Of a DNA stretch of 34,349 bases, positions 17,623-26,662 are shown one piece after another. How positions within the stretch are numbered: position 1 is the first letter of the stretch; every line of letters begins with the position of its first letter. The notes beneath the pieces are model-generated. The model had not been told where the DNA came from. It made no database searches and saw only the letters and a program-made list of their open reading frames with translations. The position numbers and the translations under genes were made by a program. This stretch comes from Chitinophagaceae bacterium (GTDB taxonomy: Bacteria; Bacteroidota; Bacteroidia; Chitinophagales; Chitinophagaceae), in NCBI GenBank assembly GCA_025449645.1, contig JANWIY010000178.1:1-34349 (forward strand). Direction: 5' to 3'.

Positions 17623-19740
17623 ATGAAGGAAATTAGATCATTTACACATGTGCAATATTTATGGGATGATGCGACCGCGGCCTCATTTGGCGGCGACGAA
17701 GTGGCCCTGCTCATTTACCGTTCCAACCTGCTGGGCGCTGATCTCCGGCTCACGAATTATGGCGGGGGAAATACTTCCTGTAAAATTCAAATGCCGGACC
17801 CGCTCACAGGTAAGGAAACTGAAGTGATGTTCGTGAAAGGATCCGGCGGAGATTTAGGAACACTCAAAAAAATCGGACTTTCGGTTTTGTACATGGATCG
17901 CCTGAATGGATTGAAAAGCAGATATCGTGGCATCGGCCACGAAGATGAAATGGTGGAATTATTCAACCATTGCATTTTCGATCTTCAGTCCAAAGCGCCA
18001 TCTATAGATACTGCCCTGCATGCATTTCTCCCCTTCCGGCATATTGATCATCTGCATCCCGATGCCGCAATTGCGGTTGCTGCAGCGAAGGATGGAAAAA
18101 GAATTACGGAAGAGATTTTTAACGGAAACCTGGGTTGGGTCGACTGGCAGCGGCCGGGATTTGATTTGGGATTAAAGTTGAGAGCATGCCTGGACGCGCA
18201 TCCGGGCATTCGGGGCATTATGCTTGGCTCGCACGGATTGTTCACCTGGGGCGACAGTGCTCATCTGAGTTATGTCAATACACTCGAAGTGATTGAACAA
18301 TGCGCGGATTATATTGAAAAAAATACTGGTAAAAGCAGACCGGTTTTCGGAGGTATGAAAATAAATTCATTGCCTCCCGGGGAAAGAAAAGAAAGAGCTG
18401 CGGCTCTTATGCCGGTGCTTCGCGGCTATGTTTCAACCAAAACGCCAATGATTGGTCATTTTTCGGACGCCGCTTCGGTATTAGAATTCATCAACGCCCG
18501 GGATTTGGAAAAACTTGCACCGATGGGCACAAGCTGCCCGGACCATTTTCTGAGAACAAAAATAAGTCCCCTGATTCTTCCGCTTTCAGCAACAGATGAA
18601 CTTAAAGATATTTCTGCTCTGCAAGAAAAACTGAGTCCTGCTTTCGACACCTATCGAATAATGTATAAGGAATATTATGAGCAATACAAACATGCGGACA
18701 GTCCCCCGATGCGCGATCCGAATCCTGTGGTCATGTTATATCCGGGTGTTGGCATGTTTACTTTTGCAATGGATAAGGCCACTGCGAGAATCGCGTCGGA
18801 ATTTTATGTCAATGCGATCCAGGTTATGAAAGGTGCGGAAGCCATTTCTTCTTACACTTCCTTACCCAGGCAGGAAGCATTTGATATTGAATATTGGCTT
18901 TTGGAAGAAGCAAAACTGAAACGGATGCCAAAACCCAGGCCGCTCACGGGCCGCGTCGCCCTGATCACAGGAAGCGCGGGAGGCATCGGAAAGGCTATCG
19001 CTAAGAAAATGGCCCAGGAAGGAGCCGTTGTCATGTTGAATGATAATGATAAAGCCCGGCTCGAAATTGCAACGGAAGAATTCAGGGAGCAATTCGGAAA
19101 AGACGGTTTTGAATCAGGACTACTGGATGTGACGGTGCCAGGGTCCATTCAGAAAATCTTTCAGCAAACCGTGATTGCATTCGGCGGCGTGGACATCCTG
19201 GTCAATTGTGCCGGAATCTCCATCTCAAAAACAATGGAAGAACATACCGAATCAGACTGGGATAAATTATATGCTGTGCTGGTAAAGGGGCAATTCTTCA
19301 TGACGCAAAAAGCAATCGAGATCATGCGGAAGCAAAACATGGGTGCCGACATAATAAATATCGTCAGTAAGAATGCGCTGGTTTCAGGACCGAACAACGC
19401 GGCGTATGGATCGGCAAAAGCGGCCCAGTTACACCTTAGCCGGCTGAATGCTGCAGAGCTCGGTAAGGATCATATCCGGGTAAATGTGGTTAATCCCGAT
19501 GCGGTGATCAATGATAGTAAAATCTGGGAAGGGGAGTGGGCTGCAGGCCGGGCGAAAGCTTATGGCATCAGCGTGGAAGAGTTGCCCGCCTATTACGCTA
19601 GACGAACCTTGCTGAATGAAATGATCCTCCCGGAAGATGTGGCAAACGCATGCTTTGCCTTTGTAGGCGGCTTGCTGAATAAATCCACGGGTAACTTGTT
19701 GAATGTGGATGGGGGTGTGGCTGCGGCCTTTCCGCGATGA
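17623..19740 (+). CDS. rhaEW: Bifunctional L-rhamnulose-1-phosphate aldolase / L-lactaldehyde dehydrogenase
   Basis: A 705-residue fusion. The N-terminal ~430 residues are a class II aldolase/adducin-type domain: GGGNTSCK, the metal-binding His cluster in TALHAFLPFRHIDHLHPDA, and IMLGSHGLFTWGD. The C-terminal ~265 residues are a short-chain dehydrogenase: cofactor loop TGSAGGIG near residue 449, NCAGIS, and the YxxxK pair Y595/K599 in AAYGSAKAAQ. By analogy with RhaEW enzymes it cleaves L-rhamnulose-1-phosphate to DHAP and L-lactaldehyde and oxidises the latter to L-lactate with NAD. It sits between the transporter and the isomerase, as expected. The length matches known fusions and both active sites look intact. 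Confidence 0.93.
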   Translation: MKEIRSFTHVQYLWDDATAASFGGDEVALLIYRSNLLGADLRLTNYGGGNTSCKIQMPDPLTGKETEVMFVKGSGGDLGTLKKIGLSVLYMDRLNGLKSRYRGIGHEDEMVELFNHCIFDLQSKAPSIDTALHAFLPFRHIDHLHPDAAIAVAAAKDGKRITEEIFNGNLGWVDWQRPGFDLGLKLRACLDAHPGIRGIMLGSHGLFTWGDSAHLSYVNTLEVIEQCADYIEKNTGKSRPVFGGMKINSLPPGERKERAAALMPVLRGYVSTKTPMIGHFSDAASVLEFINARDLEKLAPMGTSCPDHFLRTKISPLILPLSATDELKDISALQEKLSPAFDTYRIMYKEYYEQYKHADSPPMRDPNPVVMLYPGVGMFTFAMDKATARIASEFYVNAIQVMKGAEAISSYTSLPRQEAFDIEYWLLEEAKLKRMPKPRPLTGRVALITGSAGGIGKAIAKKMAQEGAVVMLNDNDKARLEIATEEFREQFGKDGFESGLLDVTVPGSIQKIFQQTVIAFGGVDILVNCAGISISKTMEEHTESDWDKLYAVLVKGQFFMTQKAIEIMRKQNMGADIINIVSKNALVSGPNNAAYGSAKAAQLHLSRLNAAELGKDHIRVNVVNPDAVINDSKIWEGEWAAGRAKAYGISVEELPAYYARRTLLNEMILPEDVANACFAFVGGLLNKSTGNLLNVDGGVAAAFPR

Positions 19741-19777
19741 AATTTGATCGTATCTTAGGTAACTAAAGAAACGATTC

Positions 19778-21052
19778 ATGTTGTTGGATGAATTAAATAT
19801 TAGTCAGCATAATCAGGATGCGCTTTCTGCACACAAAAAAAGACTTCAGTTCATTTGCGGTGAAATAAATGATCCGGATTCTATAATTCAAAAGCTGGAA
19901 AAATTCCAGGTGGCCATTCCCAGTTGGGCACTGGGAACCGGAGGCACAAGATTCGGCAGGTTTCCGCGAGGAGGTGAACCGCGGAACCTGGAAGAAAAAA
20001 TTGAGGACGTCGGCCTCCTGCATGCGCTGAATCGTTCCGGCGGAGCCATTTCCCTCCATATTCCCTGGGATATCCCCCCGGATCCTGCCATGATCCGGAG
20101 ACTTGCTGCTCAATACGGATTGCGTTTCGATGCCATGAACTCCAATACATTCCAGGACCAGCAAGGCCAGGAACTGAGTTATAAATTCGGGTCCTTACAT
20201 CACACAGATGAAGCGGTCAGAAAACAAGCCATCGCGCACAATATAGATGTCATAACACAGGGTATTGAACTTGGATCAGAATCACTTACAGTATGGCTGG
20301 CTGATGGATCAAGTTTTCCAGGTCAGGTGAATTTCAGGAAAGCATTTCAGCGCACTCTTGATGCCCTGCAGGAAATCTATTCTCATCTACCGCAAGATTG
20401 GAAAATGTTTGTCGAGTACAAGGCCTATGAACCGAATTTTTATTCCACAACGGTTGGCGACTGGGGTCAGTCCCTCCTGTATGTCCAGAAGCTCGGTCCA
20501 AAAGCTTTTACGCTTGTGGATCTGGGCCATCACCTGCCCAATGCAAATATTGAACAGATCGTAGCCTTGCTGCTAATGGAAAAAAAGCTGGGCGGTTTCC
20601 ATTTCAATGATTCGAAGTATGGGGATGACGACCTTACGGTGGGCAGCATAAAACCTTATCAGCTTTTTTTGGTTTTTAATGAATTGGTAGAAGGGATGAA
20701 CGCGCGTTCAATGGATCATGCGTTGGATCTGGCCTGGATGATTGATGCCTCGCACAATGTGAAGGATCCATTGGAGGATTTGTTACAATCAGTTGAAGCC
20801 ATACTGATCGGTTATGCCCAGGCGCTCCTGATTGACCACAGGCGTCTGGAGTTGGCAAGGGCAGAGAATGATGTTGTTCAGGCGCAGGAAATATTACAAC
20901 GCGCTTTCCGCACGGATACGCGGCCCCTGGTGGCCGAAGCCCGGTTTCGTGCAGGTGCAGCCTTGGATCCCCTGCATGTTTTCCGGGAGGCGCGGGTTAG
21001 AGAAAAATTAGTGAAAGAAAGGGGAAGTAAATCATTTGCAACCGGATTATAA
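19778..21052 (+). CDS. rhaI: L-rhamnose isomerase, RhaI type
   Basis: A 424-residue TIM-barrel isomerase of the RhaI (Rhizobium/Pseudomonas stutzeri) branch, distinct from E. coli RhaA. It converts L-rhamnose to L-rhamnulose with a divalent metal. Family-typical stretches are ALGTGGTRFGRFPRGGEPRNLEEK near residue 52, SLHIPWDIP, TLVDLGHHLPNANIEQIVA with likely metal ligands, and GGFHFNDSKYGDDDLTVGS. ATG 19778 gives MLLDELNISQHN; the gap from the previous gene is 37 bases. The next gene, the kinase, begins two bases after its stop. Other aldose substrates are possible for this branch, but the operon points to rhamnose. Confidence 0.92.
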   Translation: MLLDELNISQHNQDALSAHKKRLQFICGEINDPDSIIQKLEKFQVAIPSWALGTGGTRFGRFPRGGEPRNLEEKIEDVGLLHALNRSGGAISLHIPWDIPPDPAMIRRLAAQYGLRFDAMNSNTFQDQQGQELSYKFGSLHHTDEAVRKQAIAHNIDVITQGIELGSESLTVWLADGSSFPGQVNFRKAFQRTLDALQEIYSHLPQDWKMFVEYKAYEPNFYSTTVGDWGQSLLYVQKLGPKAFTLVDLGHHLPNANIEQIVALLLMEKKLGGFHFNDSKYGDDDLTVGSIKPYQLFLVFNELVEGMNARSMDHALDLAWMIDASHNVKDPLEDLLQSVEAILIGYAQALLIDHRRLELARAENDVVQAQEILQRAFRTDTRPLVAEARFRAGAALDPLHVFREARVREKLVKERGSKSFATGL

Positions 21053-21054
21053 TC

Positions 21055-22383
21055 ATGCATGCGCTGCCTGTTATAGCCATATTTGATATCGGCCGCACCA
21101 ACAAAAAGCAGGTATTGTTCGACGCTCAATACCGGCTCCTCGATGAGCATAATATCCGGCTTCAGGAAACGACCGATCAAGATGGATTTCCTTCCGAAGA
21201 TCTGCATCTGCTGAAAACCTGGATTACGGAAAGTTTTGAAGCGCTGAAACTAAGAAAAGACATTGAACTGAAGGCAGTGAATATTTCTGCTTACGGTGCA
21301 TCGCTTGTTCATTTGAATACTGAGATGCGGCCGCTTACACCTCTTTATAATTACCTGAAGCCTTTTCCGGTTTTTTTGCAGGATGAATTCAACAGGAAAT
21401 ACGACGCTGACGGCCAGCTTGGAAATCATACAGCTTCTCCGGAATTAGGGAATTTGAATTCCGGAATGCAATTGTACCGCCTGAAGAAGCAAAGCCCTGA
21501 AATATTTAAAATGATCAGGTATTCCCTGCATTTACCACAGTGGCTCAGCTTCTTACTATCTGGCGTTTGCGTCTCCGAGATTACAAGCATAGGATGTCAT
21601 ACACGGCTTTGGGATTTTGAAAAGAAGGATTATCATGCATGGGTGATTGAAGAAGGATTGAAAGAAAAATTCCCCGGCATATGGCCCGGAACGAAGGTTG
21701 CCGGGAATCAGGACGGGATTTTGACTGGCGTGGGATTGCACGACAGTTCAGCTGCGTTGATTCCCTATTCGTCTGCATTCAATGAACCCTTTGTATTACT
21801 ATCTACCGGAACCTGGTCCGTCAGCCTGAACCCGTTCAATCATTCAGCCCTGACGGATCAGCAATTGAAACAAGACTGTTTGTGTTATTTATCTTTGCTG
21901 GGCAAGCCGATAAAAGCCTCAAGGCTGTTTGCCGGAAAGGATCATGAAGTTTTTACCAAGAAACTGGCTGATCAATTTCATTGTGCAGACGATTATTTTC
22001 TCAAGGTAAAACTGGATCGACATTTTGTGGAAAAATGGTTTGCTGCAAAAGCTGAGGAAATAACATCATTCTGTTCTGCCATAAATCCGTTGGGTTCTTA
22101 TGAGGAAGCCTACCATGTGTTGATGATCAATCTTGTTCGCCAGCAAAAAAACGCGATAAACCTGATTTTGGAATCCGAATCCAAAGGAAAAATTTTCGTT
22201 GATGGCGGCTTCAGCAAAAACGCGTTGTTTATGCATTTGCTTGCACTTTCTTTCCCGGAGCAAAAAGTCTTTGCAGCGTCCCTCGCACATGCCTCTGCAC
22301 TCGGTGCTGCACTAAGTATTCATTCATCCTGGAACCCTGAGCCAATACCTGCAGATTTACTGCAATTGGGTTTGCATTCCTGA
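21055..22383 (+). CDS. rhaB: FGGY-family sugar kinase, predicted L-rhamnulokinase
   Basis: A 442-residue FGGY carbohydrate kinase predicted to phosphorylate L-rhamnulose at O-1. Visible are the N-terminal phosphate motif in atypical form (FDIGRTNKKQVLF), a central substrate region, the likely catalytic Asp in GLHDSSAALIP, the ATP-domain block LLSTGTWSVSLNPF and VDGGFSKNALFMHLL. It starts two bases after the isomerase stop and completes the operon. The phosphate-1 motif has GRTNKK where classical FGGY kinases have DxGTT or GASSGR forms; this seems a clade feature and not damage, since the rest is intact. Fuculokinase is the main alternative, but no fucose gene is near. Confidence 0.85.
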   Translation: MHALPVIAIFDIGRTNKKQVLFDAQYRLLDEHNIRLQETTDQDGFPSEDLHLLKTWITESFEALKLRKDIELKAVNISAYGASLVHLNTEMRPLTPLYNYLKPFPVFLQDEFNRKYDADGQLGNHTASPELGNLNSGMQLYRLKKQSPEIFKMIRYSLHLPQWLSFLLSGVCVSEITSIGCHTRLWDFEKKDYHAWVIEEGLKEKFPGIWPGTKVAGNQDGILTGVGLHDSSAALIPYSSAFNEPFVLLSTGTWSVSLNPFNHSALTDQQLKQDCLCYLSLLGKPIKASRLFAGKDHEVFTKKLADQFHCADDYFLKVKLDRHFVEKWFAAKAEEITSFCSAINPLGSYEEAYHVLMINLVRQQKNAINLILESESKGKIFVDGGFSKNALFMHLLALSFPEQKVFAASLAHASALGAALSIHSSWNPEPIPADLLQLGLHS

Positions 22384-22402
22384 AATCAGCCCCACACTAA
22401 TG

Positions 22403-22458
22403 ACATGAAATCTTACTTCCCAGTGCAGGACCTGTTTATTATTTCGGATCTTTCATGT
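22403..22458. repeat. Inverted repeat downstream of the rhamnose operon
   Basis: ACATGAAA at 22403-22410 and TTTCATGT at 22451-22458 are perfect 8-base inverted arms, 40 bases apart, just after the kinase stop. They could close a larger RNA structure or be an operator. There is no T run, so an intrinsic terminator is not supported. Confidence 0.3.
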
Positions 22459-22602
22459 GCAATACCGTACACATTATTGTATCAAAAAAGAACACTGACT
22501 AAAGTTACAGGCATATAAACTGCTGAATATCACTCCTATGCCTTATTGGCACCAGGTTGGAAAGAAATACTGCAACGGAAACCTTGGTTTAATTTTATCA
22601 TC

Positions 22603-24990
22603 ATGTTCAGTAATAATCTCCGCTTTTCTTACCGCAACCTGAAACGACAGAAGATTTATTCTTTCATTAATATCAGCGGACTTGCGATTAGCCTGGCTGC
22701 ATGCTGGCTCATCTTTCTTTACGTTGCGGATGAATTGAGTTTTGACAGGTTCAATCAAAAAGCTGACAGGATAGTCCGCGTGGTGCAGCATGCTCATTGG
22801 GACGGAGGCAGTCTAAACATCGCACTTACTTCGGCTCCCTTTGCGCCGGCGCTGAAACAGAACTTTCCTGAAATAGAAGACGCGGTTCGAATCGATCCGG
22901 AGGGTGGTAGCTTGATTCAGCATGGGAATAGCAATTTGAAAGTGGAGGATATGATCATTGCGGACAAATCTTTATTTAATGTATTTACTTATAAATTTCT
23001 GGAAGGAAATCCGGAAACAGCCTTATCCGATCCTGGTTCTATAGTGATCACGGAAAGTCTTGCCCGCACACTATTTGGTTCAGCCGATGCGGCCATGAAT
23101 CAACTGGTCGTCTTCCCCGGCAATGCTTCAAGCCGGGTTAGCGCAGTGATTGAGGATATTCCCGCGAATGCACATCTGCGTTTTCGCGGTGTACGCCCAT
23201 TACCGGAGGATTTTACCAGCGGATGGCAGAACGCTTCTCTTTATACCTACCTGTTGCTGAAAAACAGGTCCGGTATAAATTCCCTTCGGGCCGGTCTTCC
23301 TGGCTTTGCGGCCAGAACAATTAAAAAGGAAATGCAGGTGACGGACTATGCCATCGAACTTCAGCCTTTGCTTTCGATTCATCTACATTCTAATCTTGAT
23401 TATGAGATCAGTGCGAATGGGAGCATGACAAGGGTTTATATTTTTAGCGGCATTGCCTTGCTGATCTTATTAATTGCCATCATCAATTACATCAATCTTG
23501 CTACAGCACGGTCTTCTGCGCGGGTTCGTGAGATCGGGATCCGGAAAACCATTGGTTCCGGCAGGATGCAGCTGGCCTCTCTTTTTATTACAGAAGCCAT
23601 GCTGGTAACCTGTATAGCGGGAATACTTGCGCTGGTGCTTGTTCAGTTTTCCATGCCTTTCTTCAGGGAGCTCACAGGCAAAAAACTTTCGCTCGGGGAC
23701 TTTGGTGTGTATCCGACGCTTGCATTTACCATTTTATTTTCTATGCTGATCGGATTGATCAGCGGGATATATCCATCCGTTTTTTTATCCAGGTTCAGGA
23801 CCATCCCTGCGCTCAAGGGCAATATGGGGAATATTCGCGGAACTGTATTATTCCGGAAATCGCTGCTGGTTATCCAGTTCGTAATAACAGTCTTTATGAT
23901 CTCCGCATCTTTTGTCATCTACAGGCAACTGCAGTATGCTACCCATTCAGATCTTGGGTTTAATAAAGAGCAGGTAGTGACTTTTCATATCGACAACAGA
24001 AACCTGCGCGCGCAGATTCCCGTTATCAAAGCAAGGCTCTTGCAGAGCCCGCTGATTGAAGGGGTTGCGGTGGCAGGAAATCCGATAGGCAACAATGATC
24101 TGGGGATGCGTGGTTATTTTTATGAAAAGAATGATCTGGCCAGGGCACCGGTTGCCAAAGCAGTGCAGGAACTTATCGTGGACGCTGACTATCTTCCCAC
24201 CATGCAGATCAGCCTGGATGCAGGCCGGAATTTCTCCGATCAGCTGCCAACGGACCAGACGAACTCCATTTTAGTAAATGAGACCCTGGTAAAGGAACTT
24301 GGATGGACACATCCTGTAGGAATGAAAATGCAAAAGGTGGATTCAGGATCGGCAACAATGACCGTCATTGGAGTGATCCGTGATTTTCATACCTATTCTT
24401 TTCAACATAAAGTGCAACCGCTGGTACTTATTCCACCGCCCAATGTTCAGGAAAAGGATAATTTATATGTCCGGCTGGCAAAAGGAAAAACAGATCAGGC
24501 TCTCGCATACCTGGATCAGGTCTATAAAAGTTTCGATGCAGGCAATCCTGCTGAATACCATTTCCTGGATCAGAATTTTGCACATCAATATGCAATGGAA
24601 CAAAAACAGGAAACCCTCGCTTTTGTCTTCACTATGCTTGCCGTTTTATTATCTGTGCTGGGATTGTTCGGACTGGTGACTTTTACCGCGCAGCAGCTCA
24701 CCAAAGAGATTGGTATACGCAAAGTAATGGGCGCTTCAGTTGTGAATATTGTTCAACTTGTTTCAAAAGACTTTTTGAAACTTGTGGCATTGGCCGCTGT
24801 GATTGCACTGCCTGTATCCTGGTATGCCATGCATCGCTGGCTTTCAGATTTTGCTTATCGGATTCCTTTGCAATGGTGGGTATTTGTAATGGCCGGCCTG
24901 GTTTCCGCACTGATTGCGCTGATCACGATGGGCATCCGTGCTATACAGGCAGCCCGTGTAAATCCAATAAAAAGCCTGCGCGCGGAATAG
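22603..24990 (+). CDS. ABC transporter permease with two FtsX modules (MacB-like)
   Basis: A 795-residue inner-membrane protein: one TM helix at ~20-41, a MacB-type periplasmic domain to ~270, an FtsX core of three helices (~275-395, with VREIGIRKTIGSGRMQLASLF), then a second repeat with an anchor helix near 415-435, a second periplasmic domain, and the final FtsX core (~665-795, with TKEIGIRKVMGASVVNIVQL) ending in NPIKSLRAE. This double layout of about 800 residues is widespread in Bacteroidota. No ATPase gene is beside it, so it must use one encoded elsewhere. ATG 22603 (MFSNNLRFSYRNLKRQKIYSF) matches family N-termini; the frame extends upstream only from a TTG. Substrate unknown; lipoprotein or peptide export is typical. 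Confidence 0.9.
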   Translation: MFSNNLRFSYRNLKRQKIYSFINISGLAISLAACWLIFLYVADELSFDRFNQKADRIVRVVQHAHWDGGSLNIALTSAPFAPALKQNFPEIEDAVRIDPEGGSLIQHGNSNLKVEDMIIADKSLFNVFTYKFLEGNPETALSDPGSIVITESLARTLFGSADAAMNQLVVFPGNASSRVSAVIEDIPANAHLRFRGVRPLPEDFTSGWQNASLYTYLLLKNRSGINSLRAGLPGFAARTIKKEMQVTDYAIELQPLLSIHLHSNLDYEISANGSMTRVYIFSGIALLILLIAIINYINLATARSSARVREIGIRKTIGSGRMQLASLFITEAMLVTCIAGILALVLVQFSMPFFRELTGKKLSLGDFGVYPTLAFTILFSMLIGLISGIYPSVFLSRFRTIPALKGNMGNIRGTVLFRKSLLVIQFVITVFMISASFVIYRQLQYATHSDLGFNKEQVVTFHIDNRNLRAQIPVIKARLLQSPLIEGVAVAGNPIGNNDLGMRGYFYEKNDLARAPVAKAVQELIVDADYLPTMQISLDAGRNFSDQLPTDQTNSILVNETLVKELGWTHPVGMKMQKVDSGSATMTVIGVIRDFHTYSFQHKVQPLVLIPPPNVQEKDNLYVRLAKGKTDQALAYLDQVYKSFDAGNPAEYHFLDQNFAHQYAMEQKQETLAFVFTMLAVLLSVLGLFGLVTFTAQQLTKEIGIRKVMGASVVNIVQLVSKDFLKLVALAAVIALPVSWYAMHRWLSDFAYRIPLQWWVFVMAGLVSALIALITMGIRAIQAARVNPIKSLRAE

Positions 24991-25384
24991 GATTTGAGTC
25001 CTCTTTGACATTTAAATCGCTGAACGGTAATCGCACAAATTCTCTATCAATTCATTGGTTTTAAAAGTGGCCTGAAAGAAGGCCGGGTATTCACTTTTAA
25101 TAGGCAGTCCAGCTTGTTTCTTAATGAATTTGATCCTGATCAACCGATTTAATATAATGATAATCATCATATTATGCCAAAATCGTATTTTCCCCCGTTA
25201 AACTACTTATGAAGCCAGAAACCTGCGATATACCTTTAAACCGTACAGCTCCGTCAATGAAAAACCCGAACGACCGTACCCCCCGGAATACGCTGTACTG
25301 ACCTCCCAATATTCCTATGATCCATCATTATTTGTTCTAAATCCATCCCTGGGTTCGGCATTGTTTTACACATAAATTAAAACG
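24991..25384. other. 394-base intergenic region without a gene
   Basis: No convincing coding frame is seen on either strand. It holds a strong stem-loop at 25061-25100 (separate entry), an A/T-rich stretch around 25140-25170 with repeated AATNAT-like triplets, and a pyrimidine/purine-mixed tail before the transglycosylase ATG. Promoters for the downstream gene should lie here, but I found no clear TAnnTTTG match. A small RNA cannot be excluded. Confidence 0.5.
25061..25100 (+). terminator. Nested stem-loop after the FtsX permease gene
   Basis: Outer arms TTAAAAGTG (25061-25069) and CACTTTTAA (25092-25100) are perfect 9-base complements. Inside them GGCCT (25069-25073) and AGGCC (25080-25084) form a second stem with loop GAAAGA. 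The outer stem carries an A run on one side and a T run on the other, as in bidirectional terminators. It lies 70 bases past the permease stop. Confidence 0.4.
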
Positions 25385-26263
25385 ATGTTGAAATCACCAT
25401 TGACCATTTGCCTTTGCAGTTCATTTTTTCTTTTGCCTGTTAGTTTTGGAAAAGCGGATTCCGGTGTGGATTCATCTAAAAGTCCCGCACAGGTAACGCA
25501 TCTGGCCTTTTCACCTTCGACACCAAAAGCCCCACTTAACAGGCAGGAGATGGTTTTCATGAAGAACTATATCCGGAAGAGCAAAAGCAATCTGGTAATA
25601 ATTAAACACAGGAGTGCGGTTCCCTTTACTATCATTGACTCCGTATTCAGGGTCTATGGTTTACCCCTTCAACTGAAGTACCTCGCAGTGATCGAATCGG
25701 AGTTAAAACCGTCGGCGGCATCTCATGTAGGTGCCCTCGGACCCTGGCAGTTAATGCCGGGGACAGCGCGGATCCTCGGACTTAAAACTGAAGCAAAATC
25801 TGATGAGCGGAAGAACTATTATAAGAGTACTCAGGCAGCCGCCAGGTACCTCAGAGATCTATATGCCCAGTTTGGTGACTGGCTACTGGTGATTGCTGCC
25901 TATAATGGTGGCCCGAAGCCTGTCTACTCAGCTATTAACAGGTCCGGGAGCCGTAATTTCTGGACACTCCAGCGTTACCTCCCTCAGGAAACCAGTCAGC
26001 ATGTGAAGAAGTTTATTGCTACAAACTATTATTTCGAAGGAAGAGGTAGCTTAACTACTTTAACAAGATCTGAAGCGATTCAATACAAAAAGACTTTAAA
26101 AGCCTTTGCATTTTCCCATAAAGCTCATGAAGAAAAGATCATTGCTAATGAAACTGCCGAAAAAAGCAGCGAGTCAGCCGATGAAAAATTTGAGCGACTC
26201 ATGAAATCCTCAGCAGCCCTTTTACAGAGGTCCAATCATCTCCTGGCAAGATCAGATTTATAA
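25385..26263 (+). CDS. Lytic transglycosylase (SLT domain)
   Basis: A 292-residue secreted peptidoglycan lyase. The signal peptide is residues 1-22 (MLKSPLTICLCSSFFLLPVSFG). The SLT domain covers about 80-200: catalytic E104 in LAVIESELKPSA, then SHVGALGPWQLMPGTAR, QAAARYLRDLYAQFGDWLLVIAAYNGGP, all diagnostic of the MltD/Slt70 type. It would cleave the MurNAc–GlcNAc bond, giving anhydro-muropeptides in the periplasm. Unlike MltD it has no C-terminal LysM repeats; the C-terminal ~60 residues are charged and probably disordered. Two small genes follow on the same strand (84 and 108 bases apart), possibly a loose unit. Confidence 0.92.
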   Translation: MLKSPLTICLCSSFFLLPVSFGKADSGVDSSKSPAQVTHLAFSPSTPKAPLNRQEMVFMKNYIRKSKSNLVIIKHRSAVPFTIIDSVFRVYGLPLQLKYLAVIESELKPSAASHVGALGPWQLMPGTARILGLKTEAKSDERKNYYKSTQAAARYLRDLYAQFGDWLLVIAAYNGGPKPVYSAINRSGSRNFWTLQRYLPQETSQHVKKFIATNYYFEGRGSLTTLTRSEAIQYKKTLKAFAFSHKAHEEKIIANETAEKSSESADEKFERLMKSSAALLQRSNHLLARSDL

Positions 26264-26347
26264 GAACCGAACTTCTTCAGCAAATTTTCTAAGGATAATT
26301 CTCCAGGCCCCTGGCCCGCTATTTGAACTGTTCTTGTAAACAAAACA

Positions 26348-26554
26348 ATGAACAGAACATTACTCACATTGCTATTCGGTATCGGTATCGGGTTGCTCAT
26401 CGCGCCTGCCAGGGGTTCTGAGACCTGGAAACGTCTGGTTAATGGACTTGATGATTATATCGACCGGGCAGAGGATGAAACAGATGATCTTATGGATACA
26501 GGCAAAAAAGCATTGAAAAAGGGAAAATCAAACCTTCAACAAAGCCTTAAATAA
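26348..26554 (+). CDS. YtxH-like small membrane-anchored protein
   Basis: A 68-residue protein with one hydrophobic N-terminal segment containing a Gly zipper (LLTLLFGIGIGLLIAPARGSETW) followed by a charged helix rich in Asp, Glu and Lys (DDYIDRAEDETDDLMDTGKKALKKGKSN). The GxGxGxLxAP pattern and length fit the YtxH group, small membrane-associated proteins linked to general stress in several bacteria; a biochemical role is unknown. The ATG at 26348 directly precedes the hydrophobic segment. It lies between the transglycosylase and the basic protein. Confidence 0.8.
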   Translation: MNRTLLTLLFGIGIGLLIAPARGSETWKRLVNGLDDYIDRAEDETDDLMDTGKKALKKGKSNLQQSLK

Positions 26555-26662
26555 TTATTTCAAAGGATAACCGGATATTGTGGATCCAGATCCGCAACAA
26601 TCGGCCTTTTAGCTGTCGATCACGGAAACAAATGCGTATTTTTAAATTCTCAAAACAACACA

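Noticed and set aside
22603..24990. Complete ABC efflux system with the FtsX permease
   Set aside because: No ATPase or adaptor gene adjoins it; the nearest ATPase genes here are the unrelated ABC-F protein and the exporter at 8-1828.
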